Shown one piece after another: positions 37,466 through 49,022 of a DNA stretch of 64,000 nucleotides. How positions within the stretch are numbered: the first letter of the stretch is position 1; each line of letters starts with the position of its first letter. Source of the DNA: Vigna angularis (taxonomy: Eukaryota; Streptophyta; Magnoliopsida; Fabales; Fabaceae); NCBI RefSeq assembly GCF_016808095.1, contig NC_068974.1, positions 7,564,001-7,628,000 of the forward strand, read 5' to 3'. The notes under the pieces are model-generated. The model was not told where the DNA came from and did no database searches. It saw nothing but the letters and a program-made list of their open reading frames with translations. The position numbers and the translations under genes were made by a program.

Positions 37466-37468
37466 AAA

Positions 37469-38108
37469 TGTTTCGATGTAGGGATTTGTGTAGGACCGAG
37501 AGACATACCTGACATGACTTTCCTGCTTTCTGATGCTTGAGTCGCCAACACCGCTCGGTTGACACTATTGACACCGCTCAATTGCACTCTTGACCAGGGG
37601 TACCTTTCTGACGTGACTTTCTTGCTTTTCGATGCTTGAGTCACCTGCACCGCTCGGTTGCACTCTTGACACTGCTCGGTTGCACTCCTGACACCGCTCG
37701 GTTGCACTCTTGACCGGGGCGGAGGTACCTGCAAAAGGAACTCTGACGCTCAAGTTAGGAGCGGTTTAGTGAATTGTTTATCATGGATGAGTATTTGAGT
37801 TCTTGTCGAACGTACCTAGCTTTTGGTCCTATCATTATATTTATAAGTGTTTCATGGATCTTAAACTAGTGTAAATCCAATAAAATAAAAATAAATTTAC
37901 CTTTAGATTCGGTTAGTTATTGATAAACGGCTTATCAATATCTTTAATCAGATATATTTGATTATTTTATCGTTTGTTGGACTATTGGCCCAACAACAAC
38001 TTAAACACTGACCCAATTATGGTCCAACATTGTTGATGTTGCGGATAGACCGATCGGTCATTATTGATGTAACAGATGGACCATTTGATCTATACTATAT
38101 ACCATACA
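37469..38108 (-). repeat. 5' LTR of the Tat-type element
   Basis: 640 bp; partner of 29633-30248. Confidence 0.85.
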
Positions 38109-38113
38109 GTATT

Positions 38114-38670
38114 TATGCTATATTTTAAAGAAATATTTTCCAATAGAATAGTTGATTTTCGTTTTTGTTTATTCTAAAAATAAGTAATTTTTTGTTTCTT
38201 AATAACTAAATGATGGATTAGTTTGGTTACATTCAAAATAAGAAAATTTTGAAACTACTACTTATTTATGAAGTAAATAAAAAAATTATTAAAAGAAAAA
38301 AAAGTTACTTATTTTTAAAAATAAAGTTGACAAATATGTAAAAATGATAAAATCTATTTACTTTATTAAAAGTATTCTTTTAAGAAAAACTAGTGCAAAC
38401 ACGTACCGGGTTGTGTTTTTTTAATAATTGTTTTTATTTTATATATAAAAATAATAAAGTAGTTAAATTATTACATAATTAAATATGCTGAAAATTAGAT
38501 TGTATGATTATAAATGCTATTATTAAAAGCTAAATTCTACTTATTTTTATTAAAAGCATTAATTTTAAAAATAAACATATAAAAATTCACTGTCTCGAAG
38601 AGTAGTCGTCATTTTAAACTTAATTATTTTAAGCTGATTGTGTGTATTTATGTTCTGTTTTTTCAAATAG
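38114..38670. other. AT-rich spacer
   Basis: No gene or bounded repeat recognised. Confidence 0.5.
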
Positions 38671-38676
38671 ATATTT

Positions 38677-39800
38677 TTTAATTGGGTCCTTAAATGTGAA
38701 AATTTTGTGTAATTGGATGTTTAGTATAAAATTGAGTTTCCGGAGTTAAAATTAAGTTGAGTTGTCACTATGATCTAAATTTACTAATTGACGTAATAGA
38801 GATGCAAGTCATCACACTAAGCTGAGTTATTACCACATTCTGCCATGTCAACATCTTCAACTTTTCCCTAAATTAGAAACCCTAGCAATCCATGGTAGCC
38901 ACCGAAAAACGTCACCACTAGCCTTCATGCACCGCCACACAACTACCACCATTGCAAAACCATGTTCGTCTTCCTCTCAATATCTAGAAACCTGCGAAGC
39001 ATCAATAGAACCACCATGGCTAGCCAACGTCCATACGCCATCATCGCGAACCAGGTTCTTTCTCTTCATCCACATGCCATGAAGCAACACAAATGGTAAG
39101 CACCACGAGAGCTCTACAGCGAGTCTGAACCTGAAAAAATTTAGAAAAATCTCCAATTTAGCAACCCTAAAATCGTGCCACCATTGGGAAAATTATCTTC
39201 TTTCTTCTCGTGCAAGTCCCAAATTCCAAACCTGCAGACACTCAAGTCAATCTCCTTCAATCCAGAAATCAAAAGCATCCAAATCGCAAAACTCCTTCGT
39301 ATTCATCGCACAGATTGCGCAATCTTCTTCGCGTAGAAGCCTCAACCCTTCATCTTCTTGGAACGTGCATCGCGAATTGCTCCTTCTTCACCCACCATGA
39401 GGTCGTCGTCACCTTCATCTCGAACCAAAAGCTACAAGGAAAGCCAAACACAGTACCAACCAAAACCCCTTCGAATCACGCCACCATCGCGCTTCCAAAC
39501 CCAATCGCGAACCTGCAAAATCAATCCTTTTCATCGCGAGTTTCATCTTCTTCCCCAAGCATCAAGCCTGCAAAAAGAAACCAAACAATCAAAACAGAAT
39601 TGCTAGAATCGCTAAGGTTTCTAATTTGGAAAAAAGTTGAAGATAATGAACTCTAATTTTGTGATCCCTAATTTTAAAACCTTTTTTCTTTTAATCACAT
39701 ATATTCCATCTATTACATCAGTTAATGATTTTACATGAAAAATTTAATAACAAAAACTCAATTGCTTTGATTTTTCACTTTTAAAAATTCAATTAAGAAA
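38677..39800. mobile_element. Possible MULE-like repeat with a GC-richer core
   Basis: The two ends look like diverged inverted repeats: AATTGGGTCC...GTGAAAATTTTG on the left and, inverted, TTAATTGAATTTTTAAAAGTG on the right. Between them is a GC-richer core (about 38870-39610) that resembles a dispersed legume repeat (ACCCTAGCAATCC..., ACGTCACCACTAGCC). An open frame of 148 codons (39210-39656) crosses the core but has no recognised domain and a low-complexity Ser/Thr/Pro/Asn composition. No target duplication is found. Confidence 0.35.
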
Positions 39801-40440
39801 AAAATTTTATTTGAGAATATAAATAAATAATACAAATATTAATTAATAAAAAAATAATAAAATTATTATTATTGTTATTATTATTATAATTAAAAAATTA
39901 AATATAAATAATTTTTATAATTTTATTGTTACTTATTTTGTAGATAATTTGATTAAAAAAATAATTAAGTTTAAAAGAATATCAAATAAAAAAGGTTAAA
40001 TTTAAATAAACAGTCTTTTAAAAAATAATATTAATAAAATAAAATTAAAAAATAATTATGAACACTAAAAAATAGTCTTATATATATAATATAAGAGTTT
40101 TCTTAAATAAAAAATAATTTTGCAATTTCCTTTTGAACCTTTAGACCAATGTAATGCAGCGTGGACCGTATTGATGTTCACGTTTGTTCGTGTGAGCAGA
40201 ATAGTAAAAAAAAGTACCAACGAACTATCTTGAAATAGAGAATCTTTAAAACTTAGAAGGCATATTCTTCTTCTTCTTTTGATCTCATGGCAGTGATAAA
40301 GTCACTGTCGGAGATGAAACAGGTTGGAGTTCTAGGACTTTACTTCTAGTCTAGTCTTCCAAAAGTTAGTGATAGAGAGAGAAAAGAAAAATAGTGTTTT
40401 TCACAAACTTCTCTTCTTTTTTCTCATTGGATATTCATCT
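39801..40440. other. Upstream region of the PEPC gene
   Basis: Up to about 40130 it is low-complexity A/T. From 40135 composition becomes more balanced, as expected for a promoter region. I could not assign specific regulatory elements. Confidence 0.45.
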
Positions 40441-40450
40441 CTTTTTTGTC

Positions 40451-40458
40451 TATATAAG
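40451..40458 (+). promoter_or_regulatory. TATA box of the PEPC gene
   Basis: TATATAAG, followed after about 30 bases by a likely start of transcription and a CT-rich leader (40490-40515). It lies 362 bp upstream of the start codon. Confidence 0.65.
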
Positions 40459-40479
40459 GACACACTCTGCACCGCTTTG

Positions 40480-40819
40480 GATCTGTGATTCTCTTACTTC
40501 TTCTCTCTCTTTGGTTTTTCGCTGGTTGACGTCAGCATCATCATCTGCTTCTTCCTCTTATCCAATTGGCCCTCAACACTGGTACTGCATTAGATCCTAA
40601 TCATTGTTTGATCCATCATGGCTGTCACAAAAAAGTGACATTTGTTTTCTTTGTAGCGGTGCATGCTGTGTTTGTTTGTACTCGTTTTGCCTTATCTACT
40701 TTCGTCACTAAGTTTTCATTGGGGATGTTGGTTTGATTTTCCTATGTTGAAGTTTTGTTTTTTTGGATCTTTAGGTGTGACCCTTTTAGTGTTTGCAGGT
40801 GGGGGGTACATAGGCTGCA
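40480..40819 (+). other. 5' untranslated region of PEPC, probably with a leader intron
   Basis: A CT-rich leader is followed by several out-of-frame ATGs (for example 40618 and 40664). A strong acceptor-like sequence (TTTGCAG, ending 40799) lies 20 bases before the start codon. This suggests an intron within the leader that removes those ATGs; the donor is uncertain, GTACTG at about 40580 being one candidate. Confidence 0.45.
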
Positions 40820-43800
40820 ATGGCGAACAGGAACTTAGAAAAGATGGCATCCATTGATGCTCAGCTTCGGCTTTTGGTTCCTGCCAAAGTGAGTGAGGAT
40901 GATAAACTGGTTGAGTATGATGCTTTGCTCTTGGATCGGTTCCTTGATATTCTTCAGGATTTACATGGGGAGGATCTGAAGGAAACGGTGAGATTTTCAG
41001 TTTTCACTAACTAAGCCTATGGGTTTGGTTCCTGCTGACCCACCCTTTAGTACCATGTTTCTCAATTTTGTTCTGAAACTTCACGTGATTGGTTTGCTGT
41101 GGAAAAAACATGGAACTTTACATGTGTTGAAGGATTTTGGGTACTGGATTGAATCTATTGGTTTGGGAACTGTTAACGAAACAGAACAGTTGGTTTGTTC
41201 TTGTATGCAGAAGTTGTGCCTTTTGTGTAATGGAATCTTGAGGGGTTACTTTTTGGTTATTCTAGTGTTGACTTTGAGTTTTTTCCTTAAATGCCAATTG
41301 TTTCCTTCAAATTGGGCAGTTGACTCTTTGATTTCAGTTTTGTGAATCATACACACAAGTCCAAAATATTTTAATTGAGAAGACTAAAACTGGAGTCACA
41401 AGATCAGGGTTTGATTGATTTCAAATTCAAACCTTTGTTTATTGGAAATGTTTTGACTAATTGTGTAGAGTTTTATAAGGAGAAAAAAAAAATCTGACCC
41501 TTGTGTATCTTGCTGCCTCCGAATGGATGTTATGGCTTAATGACTGTAGGAGATCTTACCCCTCAAAAATTTTTACTGATATAATAATTTTCTTTTTGTG
41601 AAGTTGATGCTTAAAAGAATATATATATATTTCAGTTTCTGTGTCTTTGTATTAATCTTTGAATGCACAGGTTCAAGAGGTGTATGAACTTTCTGCTGAG
41701 TATGAAGGAAAGCATGACCCAAAGAAACTGGAGGAACTTGGAAATCTGATAACTAGTTTGGATGCTGGAGATTCCATTGTTGTTGCCAAGTCGTTTTCCC
41801 ACATGCTTAACTTGGCCAACTTAGCTGAAGAGGTTCAAATCGCTCACCGCAGAAGGAACAAGTTGAAGAAAGGTGATTTTGCTGATGAGAACAGTGCCAC
41901 AACTGAATCAGACATTGAAGAAACACTCAAGAAACTTGTGGTGGATATGAAGAAGTCTCCTCAGGAAGTTTTTGATGAGCTGAAAAACCAGACTGTTGAT
42001 CTGGTTCTTACTGCTCATCCTACTCAATCAGTCCGTAGATCTCTGCTTCAAAAGCACGGAAGGTTTGCATCAATTTTTGTTACCCTTTTTGCTCCCTTGT
42101 CAACATATCTATTGAAAAAGGTGAAGAGTCTAAGTTTTCATGTGTTCCTCTGACTTACAGGATAAGAAATTGTTTAACTCAATTGTATGCCAAAGACATC
42201 ACTCCTGATGATAAGCAGGAGCTTGATGAGGCTCTGCAGAGGGAGGTGAGTATCAACATCTAAGGACTTTGCTAGTGTTGTTCTTGTGTTCAGTTTTATT
42301 AAAACCAAAATCCATGTATTAAATTTGGTGTTAAGGAAAAATGTGGACTTATATTAAACAAAACCACCATAGATCTTTGTACAACTATTTCAACTTTTGT
42401 CCTGAATGCAGATGAACTATTCCAATTTCCAATATCTGTACACTACTTCTCTTGGTATCATCTACACCTATAAATATTGAATAAGAAATTTCACACAACT
42501 GAAAATTTGTAAGCTATGTGATCCATTCAAAAGCACAGAATAATGGGAAAAACTATGTTCCTATAATGTAACTAGACTAGTTGCATGTCAATGGTAGTTT
42601 CTAATAATTTTTTACTTGTGTTCATGTAGATTCAAGCTGCATTCCGCACTGATGAAATCAGAAGGACCCCTCCTACCCCACAAGATGAGATGAGGGCAGG
42701 GATGAGTTACTTCCATGAAACAATCTGGAAAGGTGTACCTATGTTTCTTCGTCGTGTTGATACAGCTTTGAAGAATATAGGGATTAATGAACGTGTCCCT
42801 TATAACGCGCCTCTCATTCAATTTTCTTCTTGGATGGGAGGAGATCGTGATGGTATGGTTCTTTTCTTTGGCCAATAATATTTCTCAGTGTAATATGAAG
42901 GACAATGTTAACAATGGCAACCCCTCCATGATTTTTAATAAACAACAAACAACAATGATGAAGCTTTAACATACTAGATGAAATCTGCTGCATGGATCAT
43001 ACAATATCATTGGACCGATTACAAAGCAAAGTTTTAGTGCTTGTACTTATCAAAATGCTGCAATAAAATCCTGTATGATTTCAAGAGTAAATAAGTATTT
43101 GATGAAAGAAAACAAGTGGTTTGTGAAGCTTGAAATTTTGGATACTGCCAATCTATTGTTTCCTGGTTACTTTACTTCTGTTAGTTTGTAAAACTAATCA
43201 TGTGTGCTTAACTATGTTCAATAATATGATGCAGGCAATCCAAGAGTAACTCCTGAAGTGACCAGAGATGTTTGCTTATTGGCTAGAATGATGGCTGCTA
43301 CCATGTACTATTCCCAGATAGAGGATCTTATGTTTGAAGTAATTGATAGTTTCACAAATCCTTTGATAAAATCATTGATGCTGGTTTATCACATTAGCAC
43401 TGATTTCCTATGTTGTTTCTGTAGCTGTCAATGTGGCGCTGCAACGATGAGCTACAGGCCCGTGCAGATGAACTTAACAGGTCTTCCAAGAAAAATGCAG
43501 TTGCAAAACACTACATAGGTGTTCACTAGAATCCTCTAAACCCAGTGAATAAGTTTTTGTACTTTAAATTTGGTTCATTTTTGTTCACTTCTTTTATGTG
43601 TTTTGTTTAATTCATTACAGAATTTTGGAAAGCCATTCCTCCAAATGAACCATATCGTGTTTTACTGGGTGAAGTAAGGAATAGGCTTTACCAGACTCGT
43701 GAGCGCTCTCGCCATTTGCTAGCTCATGGCTACTCTGACATTCCAGAGGAAGAAACTTTCACCAATGTTGAGGAGGTACGTATTCCTAGGTTAATCTTTT

Positions 43801-46800
43801 ACATATTTTGCAAACAAACCATCAGTGTTATGCAGCTATTTCCTCCTTATTGTTTGTGTAGTTTGTGAAAATCTACAACACCAGCATAGCTTTTAATACA
43901 GTTTTGTTTTCTTGGGTTTTTGTTAATGCTGTTGAATTATCATCAACGTTTATACATTATAAACATTATAAGAATCGTAAAAGAGGAAAACATTACAAGG
44001 ATTTCAACAAAAGACCAGTATGTTTGGAGACAATGAAAAGATACTTAAACCAAATCAGACGTGATATATATCATTTTGTGAGAGATAAGTTTCTCTTATA
44101 GACTAACCAAAGTTAAAATGTTGTGTAGTTCTTGGAACCCCTTGAACTATGTTACAGGTCACTCTGTGCTTGTGGCGATCGTGCAATTGCTGATGGAAGC
44201 CTGCTAGATTTCTTGAGGCAAGTCTCTACTTTTGGATTATCCCTTGTGAGGCTTGACATAAGGCAAGAATCTGACCGCCACACCGATGTCTTAGACGCCA
44301 TCACCAAACACTTGGAAATAGGTTCATACCAGGAATGGTCAGAGGAAAAACGGCAGCAATGGCTTTTATCTGAATTGAGTGGCAAGCGGCCTCTATTTGG
44401 CCCTGACCTTCCCAAAACTGAAGAAATCAGAGATGTTTTGGACACATTCCATGTGATATCAGAGCTTCCTCCAGACAATTTTGGAGCATACATCATCTCA
44501 ATGGCAACCGCACCATCTGATGTGCTTGCTGTTGAGCTTCTGCAGCGTGAGTGTCATGTCAAACACCCTTTGAGAGTTGTGCCATTGTTTGAGAAGTTGG
44601 ACGATCTAGAAGCAGCACCAGCTGCATTGGCGCGGTTGTTCTCCATAGACTGGTACATAAACAGGATCAATGGGAAGCAAGAAGTGATGATAGGGTATTC
44701 TGATTCAGGCAAGGATGCTGGAAGGTTTTCTGCAGCTTGGCAGCTGTATAAGGCTCAAGAGGATCTTATAAAGGTGGCTAAGGAGTATGGTGTGAAGCTA
44801 ACTATGTTCCACGGTCGAGGAGGGACTGTTGGAAGAGGAGGTGGCCCAACTCATCTTGCTATTTTGTCTCAGCCTCCGGATACAATTCATGGATCACTGC
44901 GTGTCACTGTGCAAGGTGAAGTTATTGAGCAATCCTTTGGGGAGCAGCATTTATGCTTCAGAACACTTCAGAGGTTCACTGCTGCAACTCTAGAACATGG
45001 AATGCACCCTCCAATCTCACCTAAACCAGAATGGAGGGCTTTGATGGATCAGATGGCTGTCATTGCCACTGAGGAATACCGGTCCATTGTGTTCAAAGAG
45101 CCCCGGTTTGTTGAGTATTTCCGCCTGGTATGTTATTTAACCTAAACATATTTCTTGGTTCTTGCAAATGTAATGTGTAAAATGTTTTTGTTGAATTTTA
45201 TACTCATAAATTTTGGCATGTCATGTCATATGTATCATGTTTAGAAAGGTGTTTTTAGACATGTTATGTTAATGACCATTTCAACCCCAATGGACAGTAC
45301 AATGTTTTTGTTGATTTTGGTCCTCATAATTTAAACACATAGAAGCATGTCAGACATGTCATGTTTAGAAATTTGTTTTTGCAGAACATGTTCGGTATTG
45401 TGGTTAGAAGCATGTCATGTCATTGATAAAATAATAATAGGGACCATTCATAAAACTTCAAAATTCTTAGGACCAGAACTAATAATATTTTCTTCCAGAA
45501 ATTGAAACCAAAATCAGTCACATTTGCAGGGACTGATAAAAATACTAAACCAGTAATTTTTCTTTCAATTTTCTCTCTAGGAAGTGAACTTGATATTGAG
45601 ATGATTTCTCTATAGACATGATTTACAATTGAACATTATGGCATCATTTGATCAGTGCAACTGATTCTACACAGTGGAAAAAGCATTTGTTGTTGAAGGT
45701 AAACTGACATTTGAATTTAACCATCATTTTGAACCTTGTGGAATGCAGGCTACACCTGAGTTGGAGTATGGAAGGATGAACATAGGAAGTCGACCGGCAA
45801 AGAGGAGGCCGAGTGGAGGCATTGAGACACTGCGTGCTATACCTTGGATCTTTGCCTGGACACAGACAAGGTTCCATCTTCCAGTGTGGCTAGGTTTTGG
45901 GGCAGCATTCAAACATGTTATTGATAAGGATGTCAGGAATATTCATGTGCTTCAGGAGATGTACAATCAATGGCCTTTCTTTAGGGTCACTCTTGATTTA
46001 GTGGAAATGGTGTTTGCCAAAGGAAACCCAGGGATTGCTGCTCTGTATGACAGGCTCCTTGTTTCAGAGGAATTGTGGGCATTTGGGGAGCAGTTAAGGA
46101 CCAAGTATGAAGAAACCAAGGCACTCCTCCTTCAGGTAATGCTACTTTTACCTTGTATCATTTTATATCAGGAGAAACTACATTCACATACCTTGAACTT
46201 AGTTTAAATTATGCTTGAAACCCTCTCTTTTATTTACCTTATTAGGAAGTTTGTTTAAGCTTAACTCATTCTCACAAAATCATCTCTTTTATTTACTTAT
46301 TAGGAAGTTTGTTTAAGCTTAACTCATTCTCACAAAACCATCTCTTTTATTTACTTATTCGGAAGTTTGTTTAAGCTTAACTGATCCTCAAAAAACCATC
46401 TCTTTTATTTATCTTAATAGGAAGTAAGTTTAAGCTTAACTTATCCTTACAAAATCAGTTTGTTAGGTGAGGATTACCCTACTTATATATACTAGAAATT
46501 GATCTTATCTCTTTAAATAGAATTGTAGCTTAGGTTGACATAGTTAACCTATAAATGCAGAATTAATTTTGGTAGAATACAGACGAGACAAAACTGGAGA
46601 AAAAAGGTTATATACATTATTATAAGAAGAGAATATTTCATAATCACAACAGAAACCAAATGAATCCCGAAAGTTGCTATCTATCTTCTAATCTTCTAAC
46701 ATGCTATCTGATGGTAACAACCTTCTCAAATTCTAACAAGACCAACATGCAGACAACCTCTGAACCTGTATACAAGTTTTGTCCTTACAGTATTGTGTAG

Positions 46801-47226
46801 GGTAAAAAAGTATGCAATAATAGCAGTACATCCTTAAAGATTGAATCTTATATATATATCCTATGAATGAGAAACTGTGAATAGTTATTTATTATTCCAG
46901 AAGCTGATGTTCCATTTTGTGTATGGTAGGTGGCTGGGCACAGGGATCTTCTTGAAGGAGATCCACACTTGAAGCAAAGACTTCGGCTACGTGATTCTTA
47001 CATCACCACCCTGAATGTGTGCCAAGCATACACATTGAAACGCATTCGTGATCCAAACTATAACGTGAAGCTGCGTCCTCACATCTCCAAAGAGTCTATA
47101 GAAATAAGTAAACCTGCTGATGAACTCATAACACTTAACCCAACAAGTGAGTATGCTCCTGGTTTGGAAGACACTCTCATTCTTACCATGAAGGGTATTG
47201 CTGCTGGTCTGCAAAACACTGGTTAA
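40820..47226 (+). CDS. PPC: Phosphoenolpyruvate carboxylase, plant type, C3 form
   Basis: Cytosolic enzyme adding bicarbonate to phosphoenolpyruvate to give oxaloacetate; in legumes it supplies carbon for the TCA cycle and nodule metabolism. Ten coding exons with GT..AG borders in consistent phase: 40820-40987, 41671-42062, 42161-42245, 42630-42852, 43235-43338, 43425-43518, 43621-43775, 44129-45127, 45749-46135, 46930-47226. They give 967 residues, the usual plant-type length. Visible landmarks: the phosphorylation motif [11 protein letters not shown] with Ser11; [10 protein letters not shown] with catalytic His172; [14 protein letters not shown] (593-606); [16 protein letters not shown] (632-647); and C-terminal QNTG. 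Ala776 in [11 protein letters not shown] and Arg886 in [11 protein letters not shown] match the residues of C3 enzymes at the two sites altered in C4 forms. No frameshift or stop was found. The start was chosen because it places the phosphorylation motif correctly. It is the only intact host gene in the window. Confidence 0.97.
46224..46457 (+). repeat. Four tandem copies of a 58-bp unit in the last PEPC intron
   Basis: TCTCTTTTATTTAC...GGAAGTTTGTTTAAGCTTAACT recurs four times, the middle two nearly identical. Each copy holds TTATTAGGAAG or a variant, which resembles a splice acceptor, so the array multiplies decoy acceptor-like sites within the intron. Confidence 0.9.
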
Positions 47227-47470
47227 ACCTCAGTTTCTGTCTTCTTTTTTCTTCTTCTTCTGGTTTCTGTTTCTTTATCAGAAATAACGTACGAGTTTAG
47301 GTGCATGCACCAAAAGGGTGTTCCTCTTACCCCCCTTGTATCCATGTTTTACAAGATACTACAAAGAGATTAGCTACGTACTACACAATGAGTCAATGCT
47401 TGTATGTATGCAACTTATTCTTATGTTGCAATACAAAATTATGTTTTGATTACTAGTTGTTATATGAACT
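47227..47470 (+). other. 3' untranslated region of PEPC
   Basis: After the TAA (47224-47226) the sequence is T-rich, then has TTGTATGTATG and AATACAAAAT (47430), typical of plant polyadenylation regions. The exact cleavage site cannot be read. Confidence 0.5.
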
Positions 47471-47479
47471 GCTTTGTGT

Positions 47480-48479
47480 ATCACTTATTTCAAGCAACTC
47501 TTTGGTATACTAATATTCTACTTTTTTTTACATAATGGGGTGCTTAAGATGCCATAGTAGATGATGTGTGTGTGTTGCCATGCTTATATTTTATCCATTT
47601 GGATAAATTTCTTTCTAAAATATTTTTTAGGAGAAGCAAATATATATATAAAAAAATATTTCTCTATATAAGTTAAAGTTAGTTTGTGTGTAACTAGTTT
47701 GCATAAGCCTCCACGTATTTCCCTCTTTAAAATCTGTTTCTTTAACTTTTCGCACAAAATAGTTTTTCTTTTTTTAATTTTAATTTAAAACAAGTGACAG
47801 TATCGATAGAACGTTTTCATCTACATGTACAACATACCTCGTCAACATTTTATTATAAAGTTGTCGTATTTTCCTTCGGTAATTACTTAAATAGTTATTT
47901 AGAAAAAAAGAATAATAGTAAATGTTTACATTTTATTTTTTGGAATTTTATTCTTGAAAATTTGAGGATTTTTTTTAGATTACAATAGTGTTAAGAATTT
48001 TATTGTTGTTGTCATTTTGAATTTTTTTTCCTACAAATAATATATAGAGTGAAAAGAAAATAGTCGTTCTAGTTTCTTTTGTATAATTGAGATTTTGCCA
48101 TATTTCAAGTTGAAGCTTGAAGATACATTAAATGTTTTTAATGCAAAATTAATATGTATTTCCTTTTTACACAACTATCTAATACATGAGATAACTTAAA
48201 AAAATAGGTTAGATAGTTTTTTTTTTCAAATTAAAGTAAAGCACAGGGCTTAAGAATAATAACATTCTTCACAAACTAACGAGATATTTGATATAGACAC
48301 AATTTTACAAGATCTTATTTTAAAAAAGAAGGGATGAACATTCTTTATATGATGATATACCACATCGCTATGACCTAAGCATATTTAAGAAGAACTAGAG
48401 TCATTTATGCAAGGTGAAGCAAAACTCTTTTTCTTAGACCATCATGGAGCACATCTAATAAATTAGGAGTATTTAACGG
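47480..48479. other. AT-rich spacer
   Basis: No gene or bounded repeat recognised. Confidence 0.5.
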
Positions 48480-48659
48480 GTCAAGTAAGTGTAGGATTTC
48501 TTTTTAAGCCTTGTATTAAGGGTCAAGTAGTGTAGGGTGTTTTGAATAATATTGATTAAGTTGCATGGCAGTATTTGTGTTTAGCTTAAGCTAATCTTGG
48601 GTCATTAGTTTTGTAACCCTAGCTTGGTGGAGGTTGTCCCACATGAGACATGGTGGCCA

Positions 48660-48970
48660 CATGGCAAGCTCTTAGTGAAGAATTTTCTTACAAAGGTAGT
48701 GGTCATGTATCATTGTCCTAGAGGTGAACTTTTGCTAAACTGGCTTTTCACATGGCAAGCTCTTAGTGGAGAGTTTTCTTACAAAGATAGTAGTCATGTG
48801 TAATTTTTCTAGTGGGAAACTTTTGCTAAAGTGGTTTTCCACATGACAAACTCTTAGTGGAGAGTTTTCTTAAAAAGGGTGTGACCATGTGTCATTTTCC
48901 TAGTGGAAAACTTTTGCTAAAGTTGCTTTCACATGAAACTCTAGATGTGGAGAGTTTTTCTAAAAGTTAG
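48660..48970 (+). repeat. 91-bp tandem repeat, about 3.4 copies
   Basis: CATGGCAAGCTCTTAGTG or variants begin at 48660, 48751, 48842 and 48932, each followed by GAGAGTTTTCTTA and AACTTTTGCTAAA. Confidence 0.9.
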
Positions 48971-49022
48971 GGTTTATGTAAGATAACATTTCAAGGTTTT
49001 GGTCTACTTTAGAGACACCTTG

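Larger units (their letters stand above)
29633..38108 (-). mobile_element. Ty3/Gypsy element, Tat type, minus strand, with a copia element nested in gag
   Basis: LTRs at 29633-30248 and 37469-38108 both run from TGTTTCG to ATACCATACA and are flanked by a perfect 5-bp duplication GTATT (29628-29632 and 38109-38113). The element reads on the minus strand: 5' LTR, primer site, gag, then a long non-coding repetitive part and the 3' LTR. No RT, RNase H or integrase is left. Gag is split by the copia element at 31879-36337. Without the insert the element is about 4.0 kb. The LTRs differ by several indels and many substitutions, more than the copia LTRs do, in line with the nesting order. Confidence 0.88.

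Noticed and set aside
37351..37753. Minus-strand frames across the Tat-type 5' LTR and primer site
   Set aside because: They span LTR and primer site and are produced by CTCGGTTGCACTCTTGAC repeats.
39210..39656. 148-codon host gene
   Set aside because: Low-complexity composition, no domain, and it lies within a probable dispersed repeat.
41019..41345. 108-codon frame after PEPC exon 1
   Set aside because: It is intron 1 sequence; PEPC exons 1 and 2 join in phase across it.
44152..44496. Antisense frame of 114 codons in PEPC exon 8
   Set aside because: It is a shadow of the conserved PEPC coding sequence.
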